In this document: positions 42,247-51,286 of the stretch, in pieces
How positions within the stretch are numbered: the first letter of the stretch is position 1
Layout: each line of letters begins with the position of its first letter
DNA from: Methylobacterium sp. E-045
GTDB lineage: Bacteria > Pseudomonadota > Alphaproteobacteria > Rhizobiales > Beijerinckiaceae
Direction of reading: 5' to 3'
Assembly: GCF_022829685.1 (NCBI RefSeq)
Contig: NZ_JAKSYE010000135.1
Location: forward strand, 1 to 64,000
DNA: 64,000 nucleotides
The notes under the pieces: generated by a model
What the model saw: the letters and a program-made list of their open reading frames with translations, nothing else
Told to the model about the DNA's origin: nothing
Databases searched by the model: none
Made by a program: the position numbers and the translations under genes

Positions 42247-44151
42247 GTGGCCATCTCGAACCGCAAAGCCGGCGAACGCCGGGAGCCCATCGCCGAACCG
42301 CTGAAGCGCTCGGTGGCCGGATGCCTGCGCGCCATCGCCAAGCGCTCCGAGATCGAGGTGGTCTATGCCAGCGACCGCCCGGCGCTCACCGGCGACAAGG
42401 CGCGCCTGCCCGAGCCGCCGCGTAAGCTGACGCCGGAGGACGTGGCGATCCTGCGCGGCAACGCCGATTCGATGGCGCTCCGCCTCGGCTGCCACGACGT
42501 GGCCGTCCATCGCCGCCTCGCCCCGGAGAATGCCGGCGCGCGGGCCGTGTTCGATGCCGTGGAGCAGGCCCGCGTGGAGGCCATCGGCTCCCGCCGCATG
42601 GCCGGCGTCGCCGCGAACCTCTCGGCCATGCTGGAGGACCGCTACCATCGCGGCGGCAAGTACGAGGACATCACCGACCGGGCCGACGCCCCCATGGAAG
42701 ATGCCGTCGCCCTGATGGTGCGCGAGCGCCTCACCGGGGAAGCCCCGCCGAAGGCCGCGCGCAGACTTGTGGAGCTGTGGCGCTCCCATATCGAGGAGAA
42801 GGCCGGCCCCAACCTCGACGGGCTCATCGGCAATCTCGAGAACCAGCGCTCCTTCGCCCGCTCCGTGCGCGAGTTGCTGTCCTCCCTCGACATGGCGGAC
42901 GAGACGCCGCTCGACCCCGAGGACGACGACAACGACGACGACAACGAGGGGCAGGACGACGAGCAGACCCCGAGCGAGGGCGAGGCCGAGGAGCAGTCGC
43001 AGGGCGACAAGTCCGAGATGGAGACCTCCGAGGAGGCCTCGGACGAGTTGCAGGACGGCGCGACGGAAGCCGCTGACGCGCCCTCGGGCGAGTTGCCCGA
43101 CGAGTCCGAGAACGCCGAATCCGAGGAAGCGTCGGAGGCCAAGCGCCCGCCCAACAACCGGCCCGTCGAGCCGCGCGGCCCCGAATACAAGGTGTTCAAC
43201 CCGCGCTTCGACGAGATGATCGACGCCGAGGATCTCTGCGACGCCGACGAACTTGCGCGCCTGCGCACCTATCTCGACAAGCAGCTGGCCCATCTCCAGG
43301 GCGTCGTCGGCCGCCTCGCCAACCGCCTGCAGCGCCGGCTCCTGGCGCAGCAGAACCGGGCCTGGGAGTTCGACCTCGAAGAGGGCCAGCTCGATCCCGC
43401 CCGCCTCGTGCGGGTGATGACCGACCCGTTCCAGCCGCTCTCGTTCAAGCGCGAGAAGGACACGAACTTCCGCGATACGGTGGTGACCCTGCTGCTCGAC
43501 AATTCGGGCTCCATGCGCGGGCGCCCGATCACCGTGGCGGCCACCTGCGCCGACATCCTGGCGCGGACCCTGGAGCGCTGCGGCGTGAAGGTGGAGATCC
43601 TCGGCTTCACCACCCGCGCCTGGAAGGGCGGCCAATCGCGCGAGGCGTGGCTGGCGGCGGGCAAGCCGAACGCACCGGGCCGCCTCAACGACCTGCGCCA
43701 CATCGTTTACAAGTCGGCGGATGCGCCGTGGCGGCGGGCGCGAAAGAACCTCGGGCTGATGATGCGCGAGGGTCTGCTCAAGGAGAACATCGACGGCGAA
43801 GCCCTGGACTGGGCGCACAAGCGCCTGCTCGCCCGGCCCGAACAGCGCAAGATCCTGATGGTGATCTCGGACGGTGCGCCGGTCGACGATTCGACCCTCT
43901 CGGTCAATCCGGGCAACTATCTCGAGCGCCACCTGCGCTGGATGATCGAGGACATCGAGACCCGTTCCCCGGTGGAACTCCTCGCCATCGGCATCGGCCA
44001 CGACGTGACCCGCTACTACCGCCGCGCCGTCACCATCATCGACGCCGAGGAACTCGGCGGGGCGATGACGGAGAAGCTGGCCGAGCTGTTCGAGGAGGAT
44101 GCGGGGGGCGCCGCCGTGCCGAGGCGCAGGGCTGCGGGCGGGCGGCGTTAG
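42247..44151 (+). CDS. cobT: Aerobic cobaltochelatase subunit CobT
   Basis: A 634-residue CobT. The C-terminal von Willebrand A domain has the MIDAS motif LLDNSGSMRGRP, and the middle contains a long acidic linker (around residues 220-320, rich in Asp, Glu and Ser) typical of CobT. It forms the chaperone-like ring complex with CobS that drives CobN. The start is GTG 42247 (VAISNRKAGERRE), matching normal family length; a longer frame from 42178 would overlap the DUF29 gene. Confidence 0.92.
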   Translation: MAISNRKAGERREPIAEPLKRSVAGCLRAIAKRSEIEVVYASDRPALTGDKARLPEPPRKLTPEDVAILRGNADSMALRLGCHDVAVHRRLAPENAGARAVFDAVEQARVEAIGSRRMAGVAANLSAMLEDRYHRGGKYEDITDRADAPMEDAVALMVRERLTGEAPPKAARRLVELWRSHIEEKAGPNLDGLIGNLENQRSFARSVRELLSSLDMADETPLDPEDDDNDDDNEGQDDEQTPSEGEAEEQSQGDKSEMETSEEASDELQDGATEAADAPSGELPDESENAESEEASEAKRPPNNRPVEPRGPEYKVFNPRFDEMIDAEDLCDADELARLRTYLDKQLAHLQGVVGRLANRLQRRLLAQQNRAWEFDLEEGQLDPARLVRVMTDPFQPLSFKREKDTNFRDTVVTLLLDNSGSMRGRPITVAATCADILARTLERCGVKVEILGFTTRAWKGGQSREAWLAAGKPNAPGRLNDLRHIVYKSADAPWRRARKNLGLMMREGLLKENIDGEALDWAHKRLLARPEQRKILMVISDGAPVDDSTLSVNPGNYLERHLRWMIEDIETRSPVELLAIGIGHDVTRYYRRAVTIIDAEELGGAMTEKLAELFEEDAGGAAVPRRRAAGGRR

Positions 44152-44523
44152 GCGTCAGGCTCCGACGATCGGGGCCTGTGTCATAAGTCTGGTTTCGACC
44201 CAACTGAGATTTTGACAAGTGCGTCAGCGAAGTGCCGAATTTGGCCACGAACAGAATGATGGTTTACATAAAGGAATGCGTTTGATCACAGTTATTGGCT
44301 TCCCGCCAACTGGCAAAAATAATCAAAGCAATCGCATCATCTTGCATCCTATTGGCCTAAACAGCCAACGGATCGCCTGACGTCGTCTGGATGTCGCGTG
44401 AATCTTGAGTCTGGGACACTGGACAATATATTGAATTGTTAAATATTCTATTATCATAGTACAGTTGTATTAATATAATACGGCTGTACTATAATGTTTC
44501 TGTTTTCACTTACAATTTTTTTG
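44152..44523. other. AT-rich stretch with a long inverted repeat
   Basis: No gene. Base composition drops sharply compared with cobT, most strongly at 44400-44523. It holds an inverted repeat at 44458-44490. It is probably the downstream edge of an acquired segment that carries the AAA ATPase gene. Confidence 0.6.
44458..44490. repeat. 33-nt inverted repeat after the AAA gene
   Basis: 15-nt arms, AGTACAGTTGTATTA and TAATACGGCTGTACT, match at 13 of 15 positions around an ATA loop. It lies about 34 nt past the ATPase stop codon. No T-run follows on the minus strand, so a simple terminator is uncertain. Confidence 0.6.
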
Positions 44524-46170
44524 TTATGCAAGCAAATCCTCTAAATTCGCCTTGAGACTAGCAGCCCGCTCCGGGTAATCCGGGTGTCCAAGCACCGTTG
44601 CTTCTGAGAATTTACTGCCCGGAACCTTATTCTTCAGCCGCCTGAACACGGCCTTCCCCTTTGCCCCCTTCAAGGATCGGCTTTGGAACGCTGCCCATAC
44701 ATCGGCATTGGGTGGGCTTCCGCCTGCTTTGTACAATTCGCCATTGTGCGCAGCGCGTTGCGCGGCGAACTGTTCGGCTATCGGCGCCTGATCTTGGACA
44801 AGGACTTCGCTTATCCAGTTATTGCATGTACTCAACGGCTCTCCGGTCAGCGACGCTAGAAAAGCTGGGTCACAGAACTCGGCTTCTAAATCAGACTGAT
44901 CTGTGACCCAAAGGCGGATACCATCGTCTGCGTAGTTGGCCTTCAACGCAACAACTTCGTCATCGGTGAGCGAGTCCCTGTCACGATGCACCAGAATCTT
45001 GAACTTGTTGCCCAATGAAGCCCGCAACTCAATCGCCTCACTTTTACTAAGCAAGTGCTGATACCCACGGCCGGGCAATACGGTTACTCCGCGTTCGATT
45101 TCGGGCCATTGACGAACTAGCTTCTTCAAAAAATCGTTCTTAGCATCTTCACTAACGATGATGACCTTCTTGCCAAAGGCACCCCAACCTAATGCCAACT
45201 CGACAACTGACCGATCCTCGGTCTTTTTTTGGCCGTCAGCAAGCCAGACAACGTTTGTGTCCGCAGGCGCGCCCCTCACGATGAATGGCGAATGCGTTGT
45301 CATAACTATCTTGATACCCTGCGCTCGCGCAATATTTAGCAGGCTCAAGGCTAACTTTTCCTGAACACTAGGATGTAAATGAATATCAGACTCGTCGACA
45401 AGTAATATCTTTGGATTGAACAGAAGTATGTAGCAAAATATTTGAATCAACTGTAGAAAACCTGTTCCCAACAACTCAAGTGGCATTGATAGGCCGCTGA
45501 TCTCGGCTTCGGCAGTTATATCAAAGTCTGTTGATCCATCAAATTTGACCTTAAGCTTAATCGCCCCGAGAAGCGGCTCAAGCCAGGACTCGATCTGGAC
45601 AAGGTGCTCGGCTGACAATAAATCGAGAGCATTACGAAGATACACATTCGAGTCACCGAAGGAACAAGCCTTTAGAACTACGCGCTTAGAATTTTTTTGC
45701 TCAACATTAGGGATGCCAGAAATACCAGGTATGAATCCGCTAAAGAATGTTTCAGCCCCGCGAAATTGTGGGCGAACTTCTTCTGGTAGCTCTCCCTGGA
45801 CTGATATACCAGCATTTCGCGCGGATCTCATTTCTAGATGCGCGGCAACCTCGGAACCTTCTCCATCTCGAAAAACGAAGAACACCTTCGACGATGGGCT
45901 ATCGGATCGGTTACCCCAAGGGGCTCCGTGGCCGAGCCGCCAGTATTCGTCCGACGGCAGATAATCGAGATCCGCCACACGAACCATAGCAGTCGAACCT
46001 GCTCGAATTCGGTCAGCTTGGCGCATCAGACAGGATGCAAGGTGCAACGCCTGGAGTATCGATGATTTTCCGCTGCCGTTCGATCCGACAAGAATGTTGA
46101 GATCGGCAAGAGGCAAATCGATGTTATCAATCCTCTTGAATTTTTCGATTCTGATCGATTCTAGCTGCAC
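44524..46170 (-). CDS. OLD-like AAA ATPase with TOPRIM-like C-terminus, acquired
   Basis: A 548-residue ABC-type ATPase: Walker A GSNGSGKS (29-36), Walker B ILLVDESDIHLHP, and a switch histidine in MTTHSPFIV. Beyond residue about 330 the strand VIIVSEDAKND and the motif VHRDRDSL suggest a degenerate or distant TOPRIM-like region. OLD-like proteins act in phage exclusion, and single-gene or two-gene (PARIS-like) forms exist, but no partner is next to it. GTG 46170 (VQLESIRIEKFKR) fits the fold; ATG 46266 adds 32 residues. Its composition is more AT-rich than the flanking genes, and it sits between cobT and a TetR gene, so recent transfer is likely. Confidence 0.8.
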   Translation of the reverse strand: MQLESIRIEKFKRIDNIDLPLADLNILVGSNGSGKSSILQALHLASCLMRQADRIRAGSTAMVRVADLDYLPSDEYWRLGHGAPWGNRSDSPSSKVFFVFRDGEGSEVAAHLEMRSARNAGISVQGELPEEVRPQFRGAETFFSGFIPGISGIPNVEQKNSKRVVLKACSFGDSNVYLRNALDLLSAEHLVQIESWLEPLLGAIKLKVKFDGSTDFDITAEAEISGLSMPLELLGTGFLQLIQIFCYILLFNPKILLVDESDIHLHPSVQEKLALSLLNIARAQGIKIVMTTHSPFIVRGAPADTNVVWLADGQKKTEDRSVVELALGWGAFGKKVIIVSEDAKNDFLKKLVRQWPEIERGVTVLPGRGYQHLLSKSEAIELRASLGNKFKILVHRDRDSLTDDEVVALKANYADDGIRLWVTDQSDLEAEFCDPAFLASLTGEPLSTCNNWISEVLVQDQAPIAEQFAAQRAAHNGELYKAGGSPPNADVWAAFQSRSLKGAKGKAVFRRLKNKVPGSKFSEATVLGHPDYPERAASLKANLEDLLA

Positions 46171-46397
46171 AGGGTTTCGCCTTTGATCAAGCCTGAAGGT
46201 GACTGTTTCACACCTCGCCGCCGCCGTGAATTGCGGCAAGCAGATAGCTGTGGACTTAGACGCCATAGCGGCTTCTAGGCTTCGTAATCAGGCCGCTGAA
46301 TAGCAGACACAAGCGCGAAGCCGACGCTGATGTCAGTCCAAGCGAGTGACTTCAGCCCACCCATTATGATTATTCCAGACGGGGACCACCCCGCCGC

Positions 46398-46952
46398 CTA
46401 CACCAGCCGCTGCTCCAACCGCCCCAGCATCCGCCCGAACACGGCCGGATCGTCGAGGGCGCGGGCGAGGACGAGGCCGCCCTGGATCGTCAGGACGGCG
46501 TCTTCGGACAACGATTCCGCCTCGGCGGCCGGGCGCCCGGCGCGGATCAGCGCCTGTGCCAGAGCCTCGCGCCAATCCCGGAAGTAGCCGGCGATCCGGT
46601 CCGCGAACCCGTCGCGTCCCTCGGTGAGGGCGAAGGCGCCCACGAGGCAGACTCTCCGGCCGGAGCGGAAATACGCGTCCGTCTCCGACAGCATCAGCCG
46701 GATCGCCGCCCGCGGATCGGGATCGTCGCGCAGCGGCGCGTAGATGCGCTCCTCGAACCAGCCTCCGATGGCGTCGAGGACGGCTTGCGCCATCTCGGCC
46801 TTGCCGCCGGGAAAGGCGTGGTAGAGGCTGCCCTTGCCGAGGCCGCAGCGGGCTCCGATGAGGGCGAGGCTCGCCCCCTCGTAGCCGTATTCGCGAAACA
46901 CCTCGGCGATGGCGGGGAGCGCGTCCTCCCGCGCCCCCGGCTTTCTCGTCAT
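46398..46952 (-). CDS. TetR/AcrR-family regulator
   Basis: A 184-residue repressor. The N-terminal HTH reads YGYEGASLALIGARCGLGKG followed by SLYHAFPGGK, a clear TetR signature; the C-terminal half is the helical ligand domain, with VCLVGAFALTEGRDGF as in the TetR_C group near YvdT/AcrR-type proteins. It lies 7 nt downstream of the DUF1348 gene on the same strand, so the two form an operon. A palindromic operator before that gene (47457-47472) fits autoregulation. The ligand is unknown. Confidence 0.88.
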   Translation of the reverse strand: MTRKPGAREDALPAIAEVFREYGYEGASLALIGARCGLGKGSLYHAFPGGKAEMAQAVLDAIGGWFEERIYAPLRDDPDPRAAIRLMLSETDAYFRSGRRVCLVGAFALTEGRDGFADRIAGYFRDWREALAQALIRAGRPAAEAESLSEDAVLTIQGGLVLARALDDPAVFGRMLGRLEQRLV

Positions 46953-46959
46953 GTTCCGG

Positions 46960-47433
46960 TCAGAGCCCGAGATCGGTGAGGCCGGGATGGTCGTCGGGGC
47001 GCGGCGCGCTCCGGTCCCAGTGGAACTTGCGCTCCGATTCGGAGATCGCGAGGTCGTTGATACTGGCGTGCCGCACCCGCATCAGGCCGTGGGCGTCGAA
47101 CTCCCAGTTCTCGTTGCCGTAGGCGCGGAACCAGTCGCCGGCCGCATCGTGGAACTCGTAGGCGAAGCGCACGGCGATGCGGTCGTCGGTGAAGGCCCAG
47201 ATCTCCTTGATCAGCCGGTATTCGTGCTCCCTGGCCCATTTCCGGGTCAGGAAATCGACGATGGCCGCGCGCCCCGAGAAGAATTCCGAGCGGTTCCGCC
47301 AGCGGCTGTCCGCCGTGTAGGCCAGCGAGACCTTTTCGGGGTTGCAGCCGTTCCAGCCGTTCTCGGCGGCGCGGACCTTCTGGATCGCGGTCTCGCGGGT
47401 GAAGGGGGGCAACGGCGGGCGGGATTCGGACAT
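46960..47433 (-). CDS. DUF1348/NTF2-like protein
   Basis: A 157-residue protein of the DUF1348 family with an NTF2-like cone fold. Typical blocks are KVRAAENGWNGCNPEKVSLAY, RWRNRSEFFSGRAAI, FLTRKWAREHEYRLIKEIWA and RVRHASINDLAI. Function is unknown; genes of this type are often next to TetR regulators. ATG 47433 is chosen over 47493, because the longer form would run across the operator palindrome. Confidence 0.88.
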   Translation of the reverse strand: MSESRPPLPPFTRETAIQKVRAAENGWNGCNPEKVSLAYTADSRWRNRSEFFSGRAAIVDFLTRKWAREHEYRLIKEIWAFTDDRIAVRFAYEFHDAAGDWFRAYGNENWEFDAHGLMRVRHASINDLAISESERKFHWDRSAPRPDDHPGLTDLGL

Positions 47434-47456
47434 CGATTCGGTCTCCTGCGATGATC

Positions 47457-47472
47457 TGTACCGATCGGTACA
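47457..47472. promoter_or_regulatory. TetR-type operator
   Basis: Perfect 16-bp palindrome TGTACCGATCGGTACA, 24 nt upstream of the DUF1348 start. Symmetry and position suit binding by the cotranscribed TetR regulator. Confidence 0.7.
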
Positions 47473-47522
47473 AAGAGCAGCGACGCCGGTCAAGGCGTGT
47501 GACCGTTCAGGCGTGGGACCGT

Positions 47523-48452
47523 TCAGGCGTGGCCGAGGATCGCGAGCCAGGCGATGGTCGTCGCGGCGGCGAGCAGGGTCGAGAGCATGACGGCGGCGGC
47601 GATCAGACCCGTCTCGGTCTTGTAGCGCGCGGCCAGCAGGTAGGAGTTGATGCCCACGGGCATCGCCGCGAACAGGGTGGCGACCCCGGCATAGGCGGGC
47701 GGCATCGTGAAGACGTGGAAGGCCAGCACCCAGACCGCCAGGGGATGCAGGACGAGTTTCAAGGTGGTCACCACCATGGCGCCGGGCAGGTCGTGCAGCA
47801 CCCGGTAGCGCACGAGGCCGGCGCCCAGCGCGATCAGCGCACAGGTGGAGGCGGTACCGGCCAGCGCATCGATCAGCGACTTGACCATCCCGCCCGGCGC
47901 GAGGCCGACGCTCTTCAGGGTGAGGCCGATCATGAGCGACAGGAAGATCGGGTTGCGGAAGAGGACGAGGCCGAGCCCCTTCATCCGCTGGAGGACCGAT
48001 TGCTGTCCGTCCGATTCGATGAGGAAGGTGGCGCAGCCCATCATCAGCGGCAGGTGGACGGCCAGCAGCATGAAGAGCGGGAAGGCGCCCGCGTCGCCAT
48101 AGGCCTGCAGGATCATCGGCACGCCGATGAAGATGGTGTTCGACTGGCTCGCCGCGAATCCGTGCAGGATCGCCCCCGTCCGCCCGACGCCCTCGCGGCG
48201 CAGGCCGATCAGCGATCCGACGAGCCAGGACAGGCCGGCGCCGCCGAAATAGCTGAACCAGTACGACCAGGTGATCTCGCCGGTGAGACCCGGCCGGGTC
48301 AGCGTCGCGATGATGAGGGCCGGTACCGCGATGGCGAAGACGTATTCGGAGAGGCCGTCGCTGACCTTCTCGGACAGGAACCCGGCGAGGGCCGCCACCC
48401 AGCCGATGAGGATCAGCCCGAAGATCGGGGCGATGAGCGACAGCACGGTCAT
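47523..48452 (-). CDS. AEC-family transporter
   Basis: A 309-residue membrane protein of the auxin efflux carrier family, with about ten hydrophobic helices, for example LIAPIFGLILIGWVAALAG and LISLMIGLTLKS-like segments in the middle. Such carriers export small organic acids or related anions; the substrate is not predictable. It follows rpmB on the same strand after 142 nt that include a hairpin, and lies upstream of the TetR/DUF1348 operon, which has its own operator. Confidence 0.87.
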   Translation of the reverse strand: MTVLSLIAPIFGLILIGWVAALAGFLSEKVSDGLSEYVFAIAVPALIIATLTRPGLTGEITWSYWFSYFGGAGLSWLVGSLIGLRREGVGRTGAILHGFAASQSNTIFIGVPMILQAYGDAGAFPLFMLLAVHLPLMMGCATFLIESDGQQSVLQRMKGLGLVLFRNPIFLSLMIGLTLKSVGLAPGGMVKSLIDALAGTASTCALIALGAGLVRYRVLHDLPGAMVVTTLKLVLHPLAVWVLAFHVFTMPPAYAGVATLFAAMPVGINSYLLAARYKTETGLIAAAVMLSTLLAAATTIAWLAILGHA

Positions 48453-48489
48453 CGGGGAGAGCCGGAGAGCGGAGAAGTCGGAATCAACG

Positions 48490-48530
48490 CGAACGGCCGC
48501 CGCATGCGTGGTGCATACGGCGGCCGTTCG
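48490..48530 (-). terminator. Hairpin after rpmB
   Basis: Perfect 13-nt arms (CGAACGGCCGCCG / CGGCGGCCGTTCG) around a 15-nt loop, between rpmB and the AEC gene. No U-tract follows, so it may instead protect the transcript end. Confidence 0.5.
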
Positions 48531-48594
48531 AAATCAGAATGAGACGTCGAGCGTGATCGAAGCGGGCTCTCGCCGGCGCTTCGATATCGCACCC

Positions 48595-48900
48595 TCAGGC
48601 GGCGGCCGGGGTCTCGACTTCGGCGAGCTTCTTGTGAAGCTCGCGCTTGATCAGGCGGGCCGTCTGCGACAGCTCGATCTCGCGGGCCTTGATGAGGAAG
48701 GCGTCGAGGCCACCGCGGTGCTCCACCGAGCGCAGGGCGTGGGCCGTGACGCGCAGGCGGACCCGGCGCTTCAGGGCGTCCGACTGCAGGGTGACCTGGC
48801 ACAGGTTCGGCAGGAACCGGCACTTGGTCTTACGGTTCGAGTGGCTCACGAGGTGGCCGGTCTGCACGGCTTTGCCCGTGAGTTCGCAACGGCGCGACAT
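48595..48900 (-). CDS. rpmB: 50S ribosomal protein L28
   Basis: A 101-residue L28, beginning MSRRCELTGKAVQTGHLVSH and containing SNRKTKCRFLPNLCQVTLQS and RLRVTAHALRSVEHRGG. This is the alphaproteobacterial form with a longer C-terminal helix than E. coli L28. It sits in the large ribosomal subunit near the exit region. It is transcribed alone, divergent from the DUF3108 gene, and followed by a strong hairpin. Confidence 0.96.
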   Translation of the reverse strand: MSRRCELTGKAVQTGHLVSHSNRKTKCRFLPNLCQVTLQSDALKRRVRLRVTAHALRSVEHRGGLDAFLIKAREIELSQTARLIKRELHKKLAEVETPAAA

Positions 48901-49236
48901 TGATCTAATTCCCGTCTCGTTCCGCGTGTGATCGGGCGATGGCGGAAGGCCGGTCGCAACGCGCCACGGGCCTCACGCACGCCAAACTCCGATCGAGCGG
49001 CGTCTCATTGAAGGCGCGAGCCTATAGGGGAGCGACAGGGTATCCGTCAAGGGCGGGGCTGCGTTTTGCCCATCGGAATAGCCGTGCGCCGAGGCGGGCG
49101 CGGCGGCCGTCACGAGGCCGCGCGCCACGTCATCCATACGATGTGTTAACCACGAGCGGAGACCATGGCGGAACAATGCCGCCCGGTCCCTTGTGCCGTA
49201 CGGCTCCAAGCCCTGGAACCTCAGAGCCTCAATACC
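48901..49236. other. Intergenic between divergent rpmB and DUF3108 genes
   Basis: 336 nt that should hold both promoters. No extra gene or RNA structure was recognised. An in-frame ATG at 49165 could be the start of the DUF3108 protein. Confidence 0.4.
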
Positions 49237-50154
49237 ATGTGCGCCACGCGCTTCCTCCGCGCCAGCCTCCTCGCCGCCCTCGGCGTGATTCCCGCCTCCG
49301 AGGGATTCGCGCGGCCCCGGGTTACCTCTGCCAAGGTTACCTCTGCCCGCTCCGCCGCCCCGGCGACGGTCACCGTCGATTACGCCATCGCGCTCGCGGG
49401 CATCCCCATCGGCACCGCGCAGGTCTCGGGCCAGTTCGAGAGCGCGCGCTACCGCATGGACGTCTCGGCCCGGCTCACCGGCCTCGTCGGCGCGGTGACC
49501 GGGGGCATGGGCTCGGCCCGCGCCAGCGGCCTCATCGCCGAGGGACCGCAGCCCAGCGCCTTCGCCATCTCCACCAAGACCTCGAATTCCGGCATCGCCG
49601 TGCGGATGGCGCTGGCGCGCGGCAACGTCACCCAATCGGAGGTGACGCCGCCCCTCGTCGACATGGGCGATCGCGTGCCGGTGACCCCGGCCAACAAGCG
49701 CGGCATCGTCGATCCGGCGAGCGCCCTGATGATGCCGGCGGTGAGCCGGGGCGAGCTCACCGACCAGGCCAATTGCAACCGCACCATCCCGGTCTTCGAT
49801 GGCGCGACGCGCTTCAACGTGGTGCTCAGCTACGGCGAGACGCGCACCGTCGAGAAGCCGGGCTATGCCGGCCCCGTCCTCGTCTGCAACGCCCGCTACC
49901 AGGCCATCGCCGGGCACCGCCCCGACCGGCCCGGCGTGAAGTTCATGGAGGACAACCGCGACATGTCGGTGTGGCTCGCCCCCGTGGAGGGCACCCGGGT
50001 GCTGCTGCCGGTGCGCATCGCCGTGCGCACGACGCTCGGCACCAACATCATCGAGGCGACCCGGTGGAACCGCGTCGGAGCCCAGACCGTGACCGCTCAA
50101 GCCGGAGGGCAGGCGGCGGGCCCGGTGGTCCAGGCGACCCTGGTCGATCAATAG
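49237..50154 (+). CDS. DUF3108 secreted protein
   Basis: A 305-residue exported protein with a signal peptide (ATRFLRASLLAALGVIPAS) and the DUF3108 domain (VDYAIALAGIPIGTAQVSGQF, VFDGATRFNVVLSYGE). DUF3108 proteins are predicted periplasmic beta-rich proteins of unknown role. The start at 49237 gives a normal signal peptide; 49165 is in frame with an acceptable ribosome-binding site (CGGAG) but adds 24 residues before it. Two small genes follow on the same strand at 38 nt. Confidence 0.82.
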   Translation: MCATRFLRASLLAALGVIPASEGFARPRVTSAKVTSARSAAPATVTVDYAIALAGIPIGTAQVSGQFESARYRMDVSARLTGLVGAVTGGMGSARASGLIAEGPQPSAFAISTKTSNSGIAVRMALARGNVTQSEVTPPLVDMGDRVPVTPANKRGIVDPASALMMPAVSRGELTDQANCNRTIPVFDGATRFNVVLSYGETRTVEKPGYAGPVLVCNARYQAIAGHRPDRPGVKFMEDNRDMSVWLAPVEGTRVLLPVRIAVRTTLGTNIIEATRWNRVGAQTVTAQAGGQAAGPVVQATLVDQ

Positions 50155-50192
50155 AGGCGGCTCCGGCCGGCCGGACGGGAATCGTCTGAACA

Positions 50193-50747
50193 ATGGGCGG
50201 GCAGGGCGTGGACGAACAGGTCGACATCGCGGTCTCGCGCCTTCGCTCGGCGGGGCTGTTCCTCCTCGCCGTCGGGTTCACCGCCACCGCCGCATGGATG
50301 CTCCATGCGCGGCCCGAGATACGGGGGCATGCCATGGCGCCCGGCGGCTACACCGAATTCATGCTGTGGCTCGGCCTGATCTTCTTCGGCGCGGCCAGCC
50401 TCGTCGGCGCGCCCCGGATGTTCCGCTCGGGCACGATGGTGTCCGTCGGCCGCCGGGGGATCTTCGACCGGCGCCTGTCGACGGACTGGATCCCGTGGGA
50501 CGCGATCGAGGACATCCGGTCGATCACGGTGGGGCGCCAGCGCTTCATCGCCCTGCGGCTCGTTCCGGAACGCGCGGGCGGGCTGCCGCTTCTCCCCCGG
50601 CGACGGATGGGCGCACGTTTCGCAGGCCTCGGCGCGAACGGCTACGCGCTCGGCGCCAACGACCTGGAGGGCGGCTTCGCGGCCCTTCAGGACGCCCTGT
50701 CGCGCGCGTCAGCCTGGCGCGATCCTCCCGGGCTCGGACATCGCTGA
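50193..50747 (+). CDS. Membrane protein with PH-like domain, unknown
   Basis: A 184-residue protein with two membrane helices (LFLLAVGFTATAAWML and FMLWLGLIFFGAASL) and a C-terminal part (GIFDRRLSTDWIPWDAIEDI) that looks like the bacterial PH-like domains seen after paired helices. Function is unknown. Its stop overlaps the next ATG (TGATG at 50745-50749), so translation is coupled with the small secreted protein. Confidence 0.75.
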   Translation: MGGQGVDEQVDIAVSRLRSAGLFLLAVGFTATAAWMLHARPEIRGHAMAPGGYTEFMLWLGLIFFGAASLVGAPRMFRSGTMVSVGRRGIFDRRLSTDWIPWDAIEDIRSITVGRQRFIALRLVPERAGGLPLLPRRRMGARFAGLGANGYALGANDLEGGFAALQDALSRASAWRDPPGLGHR

Positions 50748-51091
50748 TGCGCCACTCCCTCCTCATCCTCGGCGGATGTCTCCTCGGCCTGTCCGCCGCC
50801 GGAGCCGGCCATGCCGGCGAACTCGGCAGCGATCTCTCGCCTTGCGGGGGCGATGCCTATTCCTCCGCCGAGGTGACCGAGGGCCGGCCGCCCCGGCGCG
50901 GACCCCTCGTCGCCATTCCCGACACGCTCTGCGCCGATCTCGCGCCGCAGCAGCCGGCGAACCCGGTGGAGATCTACGTCGATCCTTATGGATACCGGGG
51001 CGGTGGCTATCGGGGCGGTGGCGCCCCATATGGCGGTGAGACGCAGCGTGGGGTCCGGCCGCCCAGCCGGCCCCTGCGCAGCGACGACTGA
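50747..51091 (+). CDS. Small secreted glycine-rich protein
   Basis: A 114-residue protein with a Sec signal peptide (LLILGGCLLGLSAAGAGHA). The cysteine in GGCL is too early for a lipobox, so it is probably soluble. The mature part has two cysteines (SPCGGD, TLCADL) and a tail with YGYRGGGYRGGGAPYGG. It is coupled to the upstream membrane protein. The family is not recognised. Confidence 0.7.
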   Translation: MRHSLLILGGCLLGLSAAGAGHAGELGSDLSPCGGDAYSSAEVTEGRPPRRGPLVAIPDTLCADLAPQQPANPVEIYVDPYGYRGGGYRGGGAPYGGETQRGVRPPSRPLRSDD

Positions 51092-51286
51092 TACCAAGCG
51101 GCACCGATCCCGACCGATGGCCGGGATCGGCGCGTTCGGCGGACGCCCGCCGCCGTGCGGTCGCGCGGGCAGACGAGGATGAGGCCTCCTCATCATCGTC
51201 TGGTATAAGATCGGGCGGCCTCATCCACGGGCCGCGCCAAGAACCTGCCGCCGGCTTTCTCGGCCGAAGGGACCAGCCCCTCGCAC

